A stretch of DNA of 64,000 nt from Bacteroidota bacterium (GCA_023446155.1 JAEXIT010000017.1:744001-808000), one strand, 5' to 3'. Counted from the first letter of the stretch, positions 17,053 to 25,799 are shown. A program made the numbers and translations. The notes: generated by a model from the sequence alone, not told the origin.

Positions 17053-17871
17053 TTATTCCGTTTTGTTTAATGTCCATATAATTGCCTTTTCCTTTGTAGC
17101 TCTGAATATGGTTGTGTGCTTTTCTTTCGGTTCGTCAGAAAATTTCCATTGTAAGTTTGCTCGGTTTTCTATTTTCAAAATATCCGCTAATTCTTTTGTA
17201 AATGGCGCGATATCTTCAGCGTTTGAACCTGCAAACCAAAGTCGTTTGTTAGATGATGAAAATTTAGCCAAATGTTCATTTGCAGTTCTGACTAAATAAT
17301 GATTATTCCACCAAAGCGATGGATCAAAAGCAATGTAATTGTCAAACATTTCAGGTGTCAAGAAAAATGTTTCCATAACAAAAAGTCCTGATGCAGATTC
17401 ACCAATAATACTTTTTTCATACGTTGTTCTGTATCGTTTCTCTATTTCAGGGAAAAGCTCGTCTTGAATAAACGCTCTAAACTTTTCAGAACCACCAACA
17501 ATTGGAGCGATTTTTTTATCTTTTGCTACTTCTGTAAATCCTGTCAAATCCCTTCTTCGTTGTGTGTTTTCAATCCCTACGAGAATTAAAGGTCTTATTT
17601 TGTTTTCTTTAATTAACTTCGCCAAAGTATTTGCCATGTGCGGAAAATCTTCTTTTATTCCACCGTCAGCCATATACATTACAGGTAATGAGTCAGATTC
17701 TGTTTTATAGTTCATTGGCGTCCAAACATTAATAATTCTCTCTTCCCCAACTTTTTTAGACTGAATTTTAAAAGTCTCGTATTCTGGAATTGGATCGTTT
17801 GGTTGTGATGCGTTAGAGCAACTTATAAATGTTACAAGAATAAAAAGCAAGTTGTAATAAATAAATTTCAT
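17053..17871 (-). CDS. Putative lipoprotein esterase (Fes/IroE-like alpha/beta hydrolase)
   Basis: A 272-residue protein with a lipoprotein-type N-terminus (lipobox region TFISC, Cys18). The fold resembles the Esterase/enterochelin-hydrolase family: LPVMYMADGG, an early strand-loop, the nucleophile motif GESASG with Ser159, and WWNNHYLV late in the domain. The +2 residue after the nucleophile is Ala-Ser rather than the common x-Gly. The gene runs against its neighbours, is AT-rich, and lies between repeat blocks 4 and 5 with its stop only 16 bases from a repeat, so it looks like acquired cargo. The substrate is unknown; siderophore or acyl ester hydrolysis is possible. Confidence 0.72.
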   Translation of the reverse strand: MKFIYYNLLFILVTFISCSNASQPNDPIPEYETFKIQSKKVGEERIINVWTPMNYKTESDSLPVMYMADGGIKEDFPHMANTLAKLIKENKIRPLILVGIENTQRRRDLTGFTEVAKDKKIAPIVGGSEKFRAFIQDELFPEIEKRYRTTYEKSIIGESASGLFVMETFFLTPEMFDNYIAFDPSLWWNNHYLVRTANEHLAKFSSSNKRLWFAGSNAEDIAPFTKELADILKIENRANLQWKFSDEPKEKHTTIFRATKEKAIIWTLNKTE

Positions 17872-18002
17872 CTTTTCTGTTGTTTTAAACTAATGTACAA
17901 ACTTGTTTGCATTTATCATAAAACTAAACAAAAAACGCTGAAATTTTGTCAGATACATGATTTCAACAAAGTTTAATTAATAAAAGAAATAGCTCAAGAA
18001 AC

Positions 18003-18239
18003 GCCCGATAGCACGGATTTATTTCATCAGTTCGGCTAAAGCCTCGGGTGTAATCCGTGCTAGAAAAGCTGAAGCAAGCTACAACTGTAAAAAGTTGTAG
18101 CTTTGTTTTTAGGGTATACGGTTTTAGTAAATACTTTATGAAAATTGCACGGATTGCAAATCCGCGCCATCTAGTTTTGTTTTTATGGTAGTTTTAGTAA
18201 ATGTCTTTGTATTTAGTCACGGATTGCAAATCCGCGTTA
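18003..18239. repeat. REPIN-like repeat block 5
   Basis: A long-loop left palindrome (18003-18060), hairpin 2 (18078-18101), a right palindrome ending in catcta (to 18173) and a further right palindrome (18220-18238). The last copy touches the stop codon of the kinase gene at 18240. The remaining 130 bases between the esterase start and this block show no gene. Confidence 0.75.
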
Positions 18240-19232
18240 TTAGTCACGGTGATTTTTTTGATCATAATAGTTAATCCAATTTCGTATTCTTCCAACATAC
18301 ATTTTTAGATAGTTCTCCGTAAAAAATATATTAGACCAGTCAAATCTTTGTGCTTGTACACCGAGATAAAATACAAAAATTGACGCTCCGGCTTCTGGAA
18401 TTGATTCCATTTCTTCGTTGGATAAATTCCTTATTTTTTGGTAGCCATTTAGAAAGCTTTTTGCTTTTAATTCATATTCATTTTTGTCAGATTCTATAAA
18501 AAATAACTGTTTGCAAAAATAACCAACATCTAAAATTAATAAACCATTTCCGCAATTGTCAAAGTCAAAAATTGTGATTTCATTTTCATTATTTACACTC
18601 AAATTATCATACCAAATATCTAAATGAACGATTCCGGTTTTGTTTTCTGATAAATTACGCTCTTTAATTCTCGTTGCTATTTTACTACCAATTTCTTTTA
18701 AGTACTTCATTTCGTCTAAATCTTCGCTAAAAAAAGGTTTTATTTTATTGTAAGATTTATTCAAAAGTATTTCAGAATCATAATTTAGTCGGTCAATTTT
18801 TTTATTTTCGGTTATGTTATGAATTTTAGCCATTAGTGAACCAATGGAAAAGCAGGTTTCGGTGGACATAAATCGCATTTTTTCACCTTTAGCAAATGAA
18901 AAAAGTACGGCATATCGAATGCCTTCAGGAGCATTTATTTCTTGAATGAAGTTTCCATTACAATCAGAAATTGGATATGAAACAGAAAGAGCATTTTCTT
19001 TGAGTAAATTCAGAAGCGTTAGTTCTTGCTCAATTTCTATTTTTGTTCGCCATTTATGACAATACACTCTAAAAACAAATTTTGTTTCATCATCCGAAAT
19101 AAAATAAGTATGATTTACGCCTGTTCTAAATAATTTACAATTAAAATTTTCGGATAGCTGGTATTTTTCTTTTATAAAATTTCCTAATTCTGTATCTGAT
19201 AATGTTGAGGCTGTTACTGGAAAAGTTGTCAT
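18240..19232 (-). CDS. APH-fold phosphotransferase
   Basis: A 330-residue kinase of the aminoglycoside phosphotransferase/homoserine kinase II fold. The catalytic loop is HLDIWYDN (203-210, base Asp205) and the metal-binding segment is IFDFDNCG (221-228). The N-lobe contains the FVFRVY strand with KIEIEQELTLL. Family members phosphorylate aminoglycosides, homoserine, choline or sugars; nothing here decides which. The stop codon lies inside the end of a repeat copy, so the native C-terminus may have been replaced. AT-rich composition and flanking repeats suggest transfer. It could contribute to drug resistance, but that is not shown. Confidence 0.8.
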   Translation of the reverse strand: MTTFPVTASTLSDTELGNFIKEKYQLSENFNCKLFRTGVNHTYFISDDETKFVFRVYCHKWRTKIEIEQELTLLNLLKENALSVSYPISDCNGNFIQEINAPEGIRYAVLFSFAKGEKMRFMSTETCFSIGSLMAKIHNITENKKIDRLNYDSEILLNKSYNKIKPFFSEDLDEMKYLKEIGSKIATRIKERNLSENKTGIVHLDIWYDNLSVNNENEITIFDFDNCGNGLLILDVGYFCKQLFFIESDKNEYELKAKSFLNGYQKIRNLSNEEMESIPEAGASIFVFYLGVQAQRFDWSNIFFTENYLKMYVGRIRNWINYYDQKNHRD

Positions 19233-19375
19233 TTAGTTCGGTTTTTTATAATTGTGGCTAATTTGCTAATAGATATAATACGTCAAATATAGATATGTTC
19301 CTTGTGGATAGGCAAGACAAGAACTATAATTTTAAAATAATTAAGAAATAGTATTTCAAAATCTTTAATCGGGTA

Positions 19376-19731
19376 CCAATTGCAAATCCGCGCTATCGGA
19401 TGATTATTAGAGTTAACCCGATAGCGCGGATTTATTTCATCCGTTCGACTAAAGCCTCGGGTGTAATCCGTCCCCGATAGCGCGGATTTGCAATCCGTGC
19501 AATTAAAACTAAAAGCTACAACTGTAAAAAGTTGTAGCTTTGTTTTTTTAGGGTATGAGGTTTTAACTAATACTGTAAAAATTGTAAAGAACCCGATGGC
19601 GCGGATTTGCAATCCGTGCAACTAAAATTAAAAACTACAACCCTAAAAAGTTGTAGTTTTATTTTTAAGTATATATGATTTTAGAGAATACTTTATGAAC
19701 ATAACATGCGTACAAATCCGAGCCTTCGGGA
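19376..19731. repeat. REPIN-like repeat block 6
   Basis: The gap 19233-19797 is filled mostly by repeat copies: a right-end fragment (19380-19400), a long-loop left palindrome (19417-19470), two short left palindromes (about 19473-19500 and 19592-19620), and two ctacaac/gttgtag hairpins (19516-19540 and 19636-19658), plus a decayed right end near 19731. This is the last block of this family in the window. No gene is seen. Confidence 0.7.
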
Positions 19732-19797
19732 CAAGGAACTGAAAAATTAATAAAGCCAGTATTAAAATCAATAATAATAGAGCAAATTAAAAGATAT

Positions 19798-20184
19798 ATG
19801 AAATATTTAAGTTTATTATTACTGACATTGGTTTCTTGTTATACCGATGTGAAAAATATTGAAATCAAAGGTCAGATTTTAGATAATCAATTAAAAAGAC
19901 CAATTTCACATTCGTCAATTACCATCATATGCTGGAGTTACGGAAACACACCTGATGGGAGTTATACTAAACAAGATTCTTTAAATGTGACATCAGATAG
20001 TAAAGGTAATTATAGAGGAGATTTTGAAAAAGGCGCATATATTGAAATTAAAACTTCTGCAAGGGACTATCATGATGATTATGAAGCATTTGATATAACC
20101 ACTTCTAAAAATGATATTGACATTTATATGGAGAGAAAAAAAAGAATCCGTTACACAGAGTCTCCCGACTTAACAAATTTCTAG
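19798..20184 (+). CDS. Small lipoprotein with regulatory-like beta-sandwich domain
   Basis: A 128-residue protein with signal peptide and lipobox (MKYLSLLLLTLVSCYTD; Cys14). The rest (IEIKGQILDNQLKRPISHSSITI, then VTSDSKGNYRGDFEKGAYIEIKTSA) matches the CarboxypepD_reg/CnaB-like pattern of a small beta-sandwich. The upstream frame stays open back to the repeat end at 19731, reading GQGTEKLIKPVLKSIIIEQIKRY, which might be another trace of a lost tip. It could therefore be one more orphan immunity-like gene, but the evidence is weak. Confidence 0.6.
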   Translation: MKYLSLLLLTLVSCYTDVKNIEIKGQILDNQLKRPISHSSITIICWSYGNTPDGSYTKQDSLNVTSDSKGNYRGDFEKGAYIEIKTSARDYHDDYEAFDITTSKNDIDIYMERKKRIRYTESPDLTNF

Positions 20185-20190
20185 ATTTCT

Positions 20191-20220
20191 CATCCGACAG
20201 GTTTTCAAAACGGTCAGATG
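20191..20220. repeat. Dispersed palindrome family 2, degenerate copy
   Basis: catccgac and gtcagatg arms enclose gttttcaaaac, a diverged copy of the cacctgacaggttt palindrome family. It lies between two convergent genes and could end both transcripts. Confidence 0.5.
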
Positions 20221-20223
20221 TTT

Positions 20224-20793
20224 CTATAATTTTAGTGTTGCCAGATAATCAGAAACGGCTTCTTTTTCGGTTAAATCAACAATCCGTTTTTCATACCAGT
20301 CGACCAAAACCATTTGCAGGTCTATACCAGTAGTATACAAAAAATCGATCACCCCGGAATTGTCGGCTGTCATTTCGGTATCAGCATCAAACGAATCGAA
20401 CCATAGATAGGTGAGACGCTCCTTTTCGGCATATAAAAAAATGGCAAAATTGCGATATACAAAACAACTCGCATTTTGAATGATCTCTCGATACGACTGA
20501 AACGTACTAGTTTTTACAAAATCAGGTTCAGCATAGGGTGTAAATCCATAGTTGATCAATTTTTCTGTTACATCCGACTCCGTAATTCCTAAATCAGATG
20601 TAAGAACAGGACGACTACCACCAATAGGGCGCGAGGTAAAATAGCGCTGACTTTCCGGAATGGATTCCCAGGAATTGCGCTCATCATCTTCTAAGGCCGT
20701 TAATAACGTAAAAGCTTCATTTATAAAAGACACATTATTGACCGAAGTAAACTCATAACATAAAAAAGAATCCTCATAAAAATAGGGCTCCAT
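20224..20793 (-). CDS. Hypothetical protein
   Basis: A 189-residue soluble protein starting MEPYFYEDSFLCYEFTSVNN. I prefer this ATG to an upstream in-frame TTG at 20829. It contains GGSRPVLTSDLGITESDV and a hydrophobic-aromatic stretch (FAIFLYAEKERLTYLWFDSF) followed by VIDFLYTTGIDLQMVLVDWYEKRIVDL, suggesting an alpha/beta fold. There is no signal peptide and no family I recognise. It converges on the lipoprotein gene across a palindrome and has no operon partner. Confidence 0.6.
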   Translation of the reverse strand: MEPYFYEDSFLCYEFTSVNNVSFINEAFTLLTALEDDERNSWESIPESQRYFTSRPIGGSRPVLTSDLGITESDVTEKLINYGFTPYAEPDFVKTSTFQSYREIIQNASCFVYRNFAIFLYAEKERLTYLWFDSFDADTEMTADNSGVIDFLYTTGIDLQMVLVDWYEKRIVDLTEKEAVSDYLATLKL

Positions 20794-20938
20794 TGGCGTT
20801 GTTTTAGCGATTGCTAACAAAACTACCAAAAGTAAGTGATCAAATGGTGAAATTTCTTTTTTGTTACGCTTTTCCGTAAAGAAATCATCGGTCTATTACG
20901 GTTCTTTGCGATAAATCATAACATAGTAAAGGAACATC

Positions 20939-21088
20939 ATGGCATATCGGAAAGGTTATTTTAGAAAAGACGGAACATATGTACAAGGGCATTTTACAAA
21001 TCATCGCAGAAAGAGATATAAAGGCGGAAATGGCTGTATGATTTTAATCGTACCGGCACTTCTAATGCTATTGTTTTACGTTGGATAG
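20939..21088 (+). CDS. Small conserved-looking basic protein with C-terminal hydrophobic tail
   Basis: A 49-residue frame reading MAYRKGYFRKDGTYVQGHF, then a basic stretch NHRRKRYKGG, then a hydrophobic tail CMILIVPALLMLLFYVG. The combination of a clean ATG, a repeated-looking basic head and a membrane tail is typical of short real genes in this group. Function unknown. A family 2 palindrome follows 28 bases later and probably ends transcription. Confidence 0.6.
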   Translation: MAYRKGYFRKDGTYVQGHFTNHRRKRYKGGNGCMILIVPALLMLLFYVG

Positions 21089-21115
21089 GTTGTACAGGTT
21101 GTTTGTTTTGGTTGA

Positions 21116-21151
21116 TTACACCTGACAGGTTTCGAAACCTGTCGGGTGTAA
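21116..21151. repeat. Dispersed palindrome family 2, near-perfect copy
   Basis: The arms ttacacctgacaggttt and aaacctgtcgggtgtaa face each other over two bases with a single G-T type mismatch. This is the best-preserved copy of the family and lies between two convergent genes, where it could act as a two-way terminator. Confidence 0.75.
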
Positions 21152-21153
21152 TA

Positions 21154-21366
21154 TTATTTCTCTTCCTCTACATATTCGAGTATATCTCCGGGCTGACAGT
21201 CTAAGGCTTTACAAACGGCCTCGAGTGTCGAAAAACGGATCGCCTTTGCCTTTCCCGTTTTTAAAATGGAAAGATTGGAGAGGGTCAGATCGACTTTCTC
21301 GGACAGTTCATTCAGCGACATTTTTCGCTTGGCCATCATGACATCTAAGTTTACTATTATCGGCAT
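21154..21366 (-). CDS. XRE-family transcriptional regulator (YozG-like)
   Basis: A 70-residue single helix-turn-helix protein (KRKMSLNELSEKVDLTLSNLSILKTGKAKAIRFSTLEAVCKALDCQPGDIL), the short Cro/C1 type. It sits 3 bases downstream of a DUF2975 membrane protein gene, a pairing found widely in bacteria (YozG-DUF2975) and usually co-regulated. It probably represses its own operon; targets are unknown. Confidence 0.85.
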   Translation of the reverse strand: MPIIVNLDVMMAKRKMSLNELSEKVDLTLSNLSILKTGKAKAIRFSTLEAVCKALDCQPGDILEYVEEEK

Positions 21367-21369
21367 ATA

Positions 21370-21927
21370 TTATATCGTTAAATCGTTTTCATTCTGAATT
21401 TCGACACCGCGTTTTACGATTTGAGCAATTACAAACAGAATCACGGCCATAAAAAGCCATACGTCGGCACCATCGAGATGCAAGAGACGCAAGTTAGGAA
21501 TTCCGGCGCCTTGTTCGGTAAGCCATTCAGAATAATGTAAGCCGTAATACGAAAACAAACCAATTCCCAAAGCGAGATATCCCATGTTTAGAAGAAAATG
21601 ACGTAAGGCACTGTTAAAAGGATTGGCAATGTTTAGCTGTTTGTCGACAAACAGTTTTACGATAAGATAAAACAATATCGCTTTTAATACGGCCACAATG
21701 GTCATAATAATAGTGATAACAGCAAAATGACCTCGATCTGAATTAAAAAGACCGGTTAGATAATCGGCTCCTTCCCAAAAGTTATGTACACCATCGGGGT
21801 TGATAAAAAGTGAAATAATGGTATTTACCGCTATAGCACCTGCTTCAATGCATAGGCCGATAAAAATGATCCAGGAAAGTAGTTGCAGTACTTTCAAAAT
21901 GTGATTGGTAGTGATTTTAATTTCCAT
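21370..21927 (-). CDS. DUF2975 family membrane protein
   Basis: A 185-residue protein with four predicted membrane helices (about 10-36, 70-92, 105-127 and 150-172), matching the usual DUF2975 topology and length. It is the first gene of a two-gene unit with the XRE regulator. The biochemical role of DUF2975 is unknown; the pairing suggests a membrane-associated sensing or control pair. Confidence 0.8.
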   Translation of the reverse strand: MEIKITTNHILKVLQLLSWIIFIGLCIEAGAIAVNTIISLFINPDGVHNFWEGADYLTGLFNSDRGHFAVITIIMTIVAVLKAILFYLIVKLFVDKQLNIANPFNSALRHFLLNMGYLALGIGLFSYYGLHYSEWLTEQGAGIPNLRLLHLDGADVWLFMAVILFVIAQIVKRGVEIQNENDLTI

Positions 21928-22122
21928 AAGATGATGATGATTTAAATTTTACAGGACAAATATCAGTAAAAATTTATTGAAAAACAATAAAAATAAATTG
22001 AAATACAAAATATTTTTAAAATAGGGCCTAAAATAAAATGCGTTGATTATGGTTATCCGTAAGGAAATCGCGGGCTGCGAACCGTTATTTACAGGTAATT
22101 ATAAACCATAAATAAATAGATC

Positions 22123-22263
22123 ATGGAAACCATTCAGGCGATTAAACCCGGACCAAAAAGACAAACGGATAAAGGGAAAGACGACAAAAGGCAACGGGTT
22201 ACACCGGGAAACAAACCAAAACATCCAACTTTAAAACCGCATAAGCATAAACCGAATGACTAA
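22123..22263 (+). CDS. Small basic, lysine/proline-rich protein
   Basis: A 46-residue frame beginning METIQAIKPGPKRQTDKGK and ending in a Lys/His/Pro-rich tail (KHKPND). It is highly basic and probably disordered. A clear ATG and a strong terminator 18 bases after the stop support it as a gene. Function unknown; nucleic-acid binding is a guess from charge. Confidence 0.5.
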   Translation: METIQAIKPGPKRQTDKGKDDKRQRVTPGNKPKHPTLKPHKHKPND

Positions 22264-22280
22264 CGGTGAGGAGAAAAAAG

Positions 22281-22308
22281 AACGGAGTCTTATAAAGACT
22301 CCGTTTTT
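22281..22308. terminator. Bidirectional terminator
   Basis: The arms aacggagtct and agactccgtt enclose tataa and are flanked by A and T runs. The hairpin lies between the small basic protein gene and the convergent reductase gene, serving both. Confidence 0.8.
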
Positions 22309-22310
22309 AA

Positions 22311-22952
22311 TTATTGATCAAGGCTATACAGGAAAGGGGCTTGTTGTATAAAACAAGGTTGTTCAATTTCTTGGATTACAAAATTGGCCAGATCGGTAGC
22401 GCTGATAAAAGTACCCGGACAATCCGCCAATGAAGTATGGAACGGAAATTTTTGGTCGGTTTGCCGGATTAAAGGCAATCGGATCATGGTCCAGTCCAAA
22501 TCACTTTGCGCGAGCAATTCGTATTCCTTTTGTTTATCGGATGTGGTTTCTAGAAAATGATCATACATCCAGCGCGTGGCCATTTGTACTGCGTCACTTT
22601 TAGCATCGGTTGGCGTGTTTACATTTAATCCGGTAGTCACTATATAACGTGACAAGTTGTAATGCTGCATGGCTTTTATAATATGGCTGGTTGCGGTGCT
22701 AAAAATGCTGGGTTCACCTTTAGGTTGCCCAAGTGTGCTCACGATCATATCACAGTCTTGTAATAGTAGTAATACCGAATCGTAATTACGGATATCGCCT
22801 TTTACAATTTCAAGCAAAGGATTTTGAACATCAAAATTTTCGGGATTCCGGAGTAGTAATATAAGCGTGAATCCTTTTTTAAGGAGTTGTTGGACGAGGT
22901 ATTTTCTGGATTTTCCGGTGCCGCCAATAATGGCAATTTTTATAGTTTGCAT
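22311..22952 (-). CDS. NAD(P)-binding NmrA/SDR-like protein
   Basis: A 213-residue atypical short-chain dehydrogenase of the NAD(P)H-binding (NmrA-like) group. The N-terminal dinucleotide loop reads IGGTGKSRKYLV; the third glycine of the usual GxxGxxG is Arg. Further marks are VKGDIRNYDSV (Asp of strand 3), DMIVSTLGQPKGE and SRYIVTTGLN. There is no Tyr-x-x-x-Lys pair in the classic place, as is common for such sensor-like members. It may bind cofactor weakly or act as a redox sensor. Monocistronic. Confidence 0.75.
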   Translation of the reverse strand: MQTIKIAIIGGTGKSRKYLVQQLLKKGFTLILLLRNPENFDVQNPLLEIVKGDIRNYDSVLLLLQDCDMIVSTLGQPKGEPSIFSTATSHIIKAMQHYNLSRYIVTTGLNVNTPTDAKSDAVQMATRWMYDHFLETTSDKQKEYELLAQSDLDWTMIRLPLIRQTDQKFPFHTSLADCPGTFISATDLANFVIQEIEQPCFIQQAPFLYSLDQ

Positions 22953-23100
22953 CGTTATTGTTTTATAAAATTAGAAAATAAAATACCGGGACTCCATTTG
23001 GAATCCGGATGTTCAGGAAAAATTCCTAAACTGGGATACGTATTTTATAAAACAATTCGAATAGGGCTAAGATACAAAAAGGAAGTATAAAAGCAGGAAC

Positions 23101-24075
23101 TTAATTTTTAAACTCGGAACCGATACTGTTGCTGAGGTCATAAAGCAGCCATTGTTTTTCCAATACGGCATTTTTTTCGTTTTTCAGTAATCGGATAAAA
23201 TCCAAAACACCAACCGGTTCGTTGCCATTCCCGTGGATCAGAACAATACTTCCAGAAGTCGCCAATTGTCCTTTGGCAAGCCAGGCATCACTGCCAATGG
23301 GAATAAGCCCGTAAGCAGTTATAAAGCTAACGACTTTATTGTCGGAAACAAGTCCGGGGAAACGGAAAAAGATCGAGGGAAGTAGTCCCTGTTCCAGCAT
23401 CACAATCTCATTTTGTAGTATTTCGTAATTAATGTCGGTACCGGGTTTTAGCAGAAAATTGTCCTGTAATGGGAATTTAGGATCATAAAAATGACTGTAT
23501 GTATGATTGATCCAGGTAATCCGAATCGCATTATTTTTTTCGAGTTGTTGTAACCAGCCGATATCGTCGCGATGGTTTTCCAGAAAATGTCCGGATAAGG
23601 AAAGTGCCACTGGAACCGGTTTTTCAATAGTACCAAACGCAGCCATAAGGTCGGTGAAAATATTCCGATCCAATGGTTTGTGCGACGGACAAAGGTCGAT
23701 CGTTAGCGTGATGCCTTTTTCTTTCGGATATCCGTGAATAATGCCCGCATCTTGTAATGAAAACGATTGAGAGGCGGCAAATTGTAAGGCTTTTATATAG
23801 GGAGTGGTGGCAAATTGTTTTTGCAAGGTTTCCCAGGAGGCCGTTTGTACCTGTAAGGCGGTAGCGGGGACAATTTTGGTTTCGAGTGACGTACAATTCA
23901 CCGTTAGAAACTGCAGTTGTCCGTTTTGTTGGAATCGTCTTAAAACAATAAGATCTTCCCGATTCAATTTCCCGTAGCCGGTGTAAAGCGTATACTGACG
24001 AATATCGGATTGTGCATTTGCATAGGATACAATAAGATAAACCAGTATCAGAAATAAACGTTGTAATGACATCAC
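23101..24075 (-). CDS. Secreted polysaccharide deacetylase family protein
   Basis: A 324-residue protein with signal peptide (MMSLQRLFLILVYLIVSYANAQ). The C-terminal two thirds show NodB-homology motifs: LTIDLCPSH in place of TFDDG (Asp kept), NHTYSH (His pair for metal), FRFPG, and IVLIHGN. The second Asp of motif 1 is replaced, as the sequence reads DLCPSH, so activity may differ from chitin or peptidoglycan deacetylases. Probably periplasmic. The gene stands alone; the substrate is unknown. Confidence 0.8.
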   Translation of the reverse strand: MMSLQRLFLILVYLIVSYANAQSDIRQYTLYTGYGKLNREDLIVLRRFQQNGQLQFLTVNCTSLETKIVPATALQVQTASWETLQKQFATTPYIKALQFAASQSFSLQDAGIIHGYPKEKGITLTIDLCPSHKPLDRNIFTDLMAAFGTIEKPVPVALSLSGHFLENHRDDIGWLQQLEKNNAIRITWINHTYSHFYDPKFPLQDNFLLKPGTDINYEILQNEIVMLEQGLLPSIFFRFPGLVSDNKVVSFITAYGLIPIGSDAWLAKGQLATSGSIVLIHGNGNEPVGVLDFIRLLKNEKNAVLEKQWLLYDLSNSIGSEFKN

Positions 24076-24471
24076 AGACTATTTTAAGCAGCATTGAAAG
24101 TACTAAATTCAGACGAATTCCAGCTATAAAGACTAAAAATAGTGGCTTTTTTGATTTATATGATAGTTGTCGGTTTTCAACCTGTAATTTGTTTCAAAAT
24201 TCAAATGATTTGTATCATATCTAAAATGGATCAGTATTCTAAATTTGTACTTTAAGAAAATAAAATCGATTGAAAAAGAAAGTGTTATGTGATGTTTTAA
24301 GATGGTAGGACTGTTTTTTTTGACAATGTGAAAAGGCAAAGAGAACGACAAAATTCCATGATATAAATCCGCAGCATATTTGAGGTATTTTGGTTTATTC
24401 AGCAATAAAACCGGAATCGGATCAACGTATATCGCAAACACTAATTTATAGACTAATTAAAAATCATTCCA
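24076..24471. other. Intergenic region between deacetylase and flavodoxin genes
   Basis: This stretch between divergent genes holds no convincing gene. A -7-like TAAATTTG lies at 24240-24247 on the plus strand, but its nearest TTG is too far upstream (27 bases), so I do not call a promoter. Confidence 0.4.
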
Positions 24472-24981
24472 ATGCATGTACAAACGACCGTAGAAGAAAA
24501 GGAACTACTCATTATTTATTTTTCACATACTGGAAACACACAACAATTGGCCGATTATATTCAGGAAATGACCGGTGGCGATTGTATACGGATTGAACCG
24601 GAAATGGCATATCCTATTGATCATCAGACTGCAGTAGACTTTGTTTCGGCACAGAACAAAGCCAATGCGCTTCCGATATTGCAAAATAAAATCGAAAATC
24701 TGGATGCGTATAAAGTGGTGTTATTAGGCTTTCCGGTTTGGGATAAACGACTGCCGCCACCGGTACGCGCTTTTTTAAAACAGTTTAATCTAAAAGGAAA
24801 AACGATATTGCCATTTCACACCCATTCCGGTTTTGGATCCGGGAATAGTCTTCCGGAAATCCGGGAATTATGTCCGGAAGCTACTATCGAAATAGCTTTT
24901 CTGGATAAAGGAGATGCGGTTGCAACCGCTAAGCCAAAAGTAAAGTCATGGTTGGGCGAAGTGCTGGAAAAGACACATTAA
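24472..24981 (+). CDS. Flavodoxin family protein
   Basis: A 169-residue FMN protein. The phosphate-binding loop is IIYFSHTGNTQQLADYI near the N-terminus, followed by VVLLGFPVWDKRLPPPVRAFL (flavin-stacking loop with Trp) and the late strand TILPFHTHSGFGSGNS. This arrangement is that of flavodoxin_4-type small NAD(P)H or electron-transfer flavoproteins, not long-chain flavodoxins. Partner unknown. A terminator follows 27 bases after the stop. Confidence 0.88.
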   Translation: MHVQTTVEEKELLIIYFSHTGNTQQLADYIQEMTGGDCIRIEPEMAYPIDHQTAVDFVSAQNKANALPILQNKIENLDAYKVVLLGFPVWDKRLPPPVRAFLKQFNLKGKTILPFHTHSGFGSGNSLPEIRELCPEATIEIAFLDKGDAVATAKPKVKSWLGEVLEKTH

Positions 24982-25007
24982 TAGGAATGTAGTGCTAGTA
25001 CCAAAAT

Positions 25008-25035
25008 AAAAATCCCTGAAAATCAGGGATTTTCT
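25008..25035. terminator. Bidirectional terminator after flavodoxin gene
   Basis: The arms aaaatccctga and tcagggatttt enclose a short loop with A and T tracts on each side. The hairpin sits between the flavodoxin gene and the convergent nitroreductase gene. Confidence 0.8.
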
Positions 25036-25065
25036 ATTATATTGGATAGGGAATCAAATCCGAAA

Positions 25066-25695
25066 TTACGCAACTGTTGTGGCAAATACGTCCTGTGGTA
25101 AGCGTACTTTTTTAAAAGTTGCAAAAATATCATTTTCGGTATCGCGGTAACCCAGTGCCAGTACAACAACACTTTTTAGTCCTTTTTCTTGCAAGCCTAA
25201 AAGGCGGTCGAATTTTTCCGGATCAAAGCCTTCCATAGGTGTGGAATCGACGCGTAGTTCTGCCGCGGCAATCATCGCTGTTCCAAGACCAATATAGGCT
25301 TGTCGGGCGGCCCATTGGAAATTTACCTCGTCGCCACGGGACAAGATACCGTTTACCAATGCATTTTTAAAATCGGCAAGATTTTCCACCGGAATCGAAC
25401 GCACCGTTGCAATATGGTTCATGTAAGCGTCAATTTGTTCCAGAGTCACTTTTTCAAATGCGGCAAATACCAAAAGGTGAGACGAGTTGGCAATTTGCGT
25501 ATTAAATGAACCTTCACCCAGTTCTTTTTTCAGTTCCGGATTTTCGACTACGATTAGGCGGTATGGTTGTAATCCGGTTGAGGAAGCCGATAGGTTGGTG
25601 GCATTAATAATCTGATCGATCGTATCGGGATTTACTTTTTCGGTGTTGAATTTTTTAGTCGCATAACGCCAGTTAAGGCTTTCGATTAATTCCAT
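25066..25695 (-). CDS. Nitroreductase family protein (NfsB-like)
   Basis: A 209-residue FMN-dependent reductase. The ATG giving MELIESLNWRYATKKFNTEKV is the standard family start; longer frames run into the divergent regulator gene. FMN contacts appear as RYATKKF, ASSTGLQPYRLIVV and late LALGYRD. Such enzymes reduce nitroaromatics, quinones or flavins with NAD(P)H. The divergent HxlR regulator 104 bases away suggests control by electrophiles or quinones, as in other HxlR/nitroreductase pairs. Confidence 0.88.
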   Translation of the reverse strand: MELIESLNWRYATKKFNTEKVNPDTIDQIINATNLSASSTGLQPYRLIVVENPELKKELGEGSFNTQIANSSHLLVFAAFEKVTLEQIDAYMNHIATVRSIPVENLADFKNALVNGILSRGDEVNFQWAARQAYIGLGTAMIAAAELRVDSTPMEGFDPEKFDRLLGLQEKGLKSVVVLALGYRDTENDIFATFKKVRLPQDVFATTVA

Positions 25696-25743
25696 GATAG
25701 TACAATTTAATGATTCTGAGTACAAAGTTCGAAATAAGTTGTT

Positions 25744-25751
25744 TACTTTTG
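25744..25751 (+). promoter_or_regulatory. -7 element upstream of the HxlR gene
   Basis: TACTTTTG matches TAnnTTTG and lies about 49 bases before the HxlR start, in the shared divergent region. A spaced -33 TTG is not obvious. The remaining 50 bases (actaacaaac to gtaacatagaggtaac) contain repeated gtaac and could hold the operator. Confidence 0.4.
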
Positions 25752-25799
25752 TCACTAACAAACAAAAAGTAATAGTAACATAGAGGTAACAAGCGGGAT

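Noticed and set aside
17045..17299. 84-codon plus-strand ORF
   Set aside because: It is the antisense shadow of the esterase C-terminus.
19283..19621. 112-codon minus-strand ORF
   Set aside because: It runs through repeat block 6 and its peptide is the translation of the palindromes (similar MHGLQIRAI-type stretches appear from other copies).
12913..19731. CRISPR array
   Set aside because: The repeats are spread over kilobases with genes and variable spacing between them, occur in both orientations, and contain hairpins with loops of different size. There are no equal-length unique spacers and no cas genes.
12913..19731. Integron with attC-like sites
   Set aside because: Palindromes between cassettes recall attC, but no integrase gene or attI is present, several cassettes are headless gene fragments, and a RAYT carrying the same palindromes explains them better.
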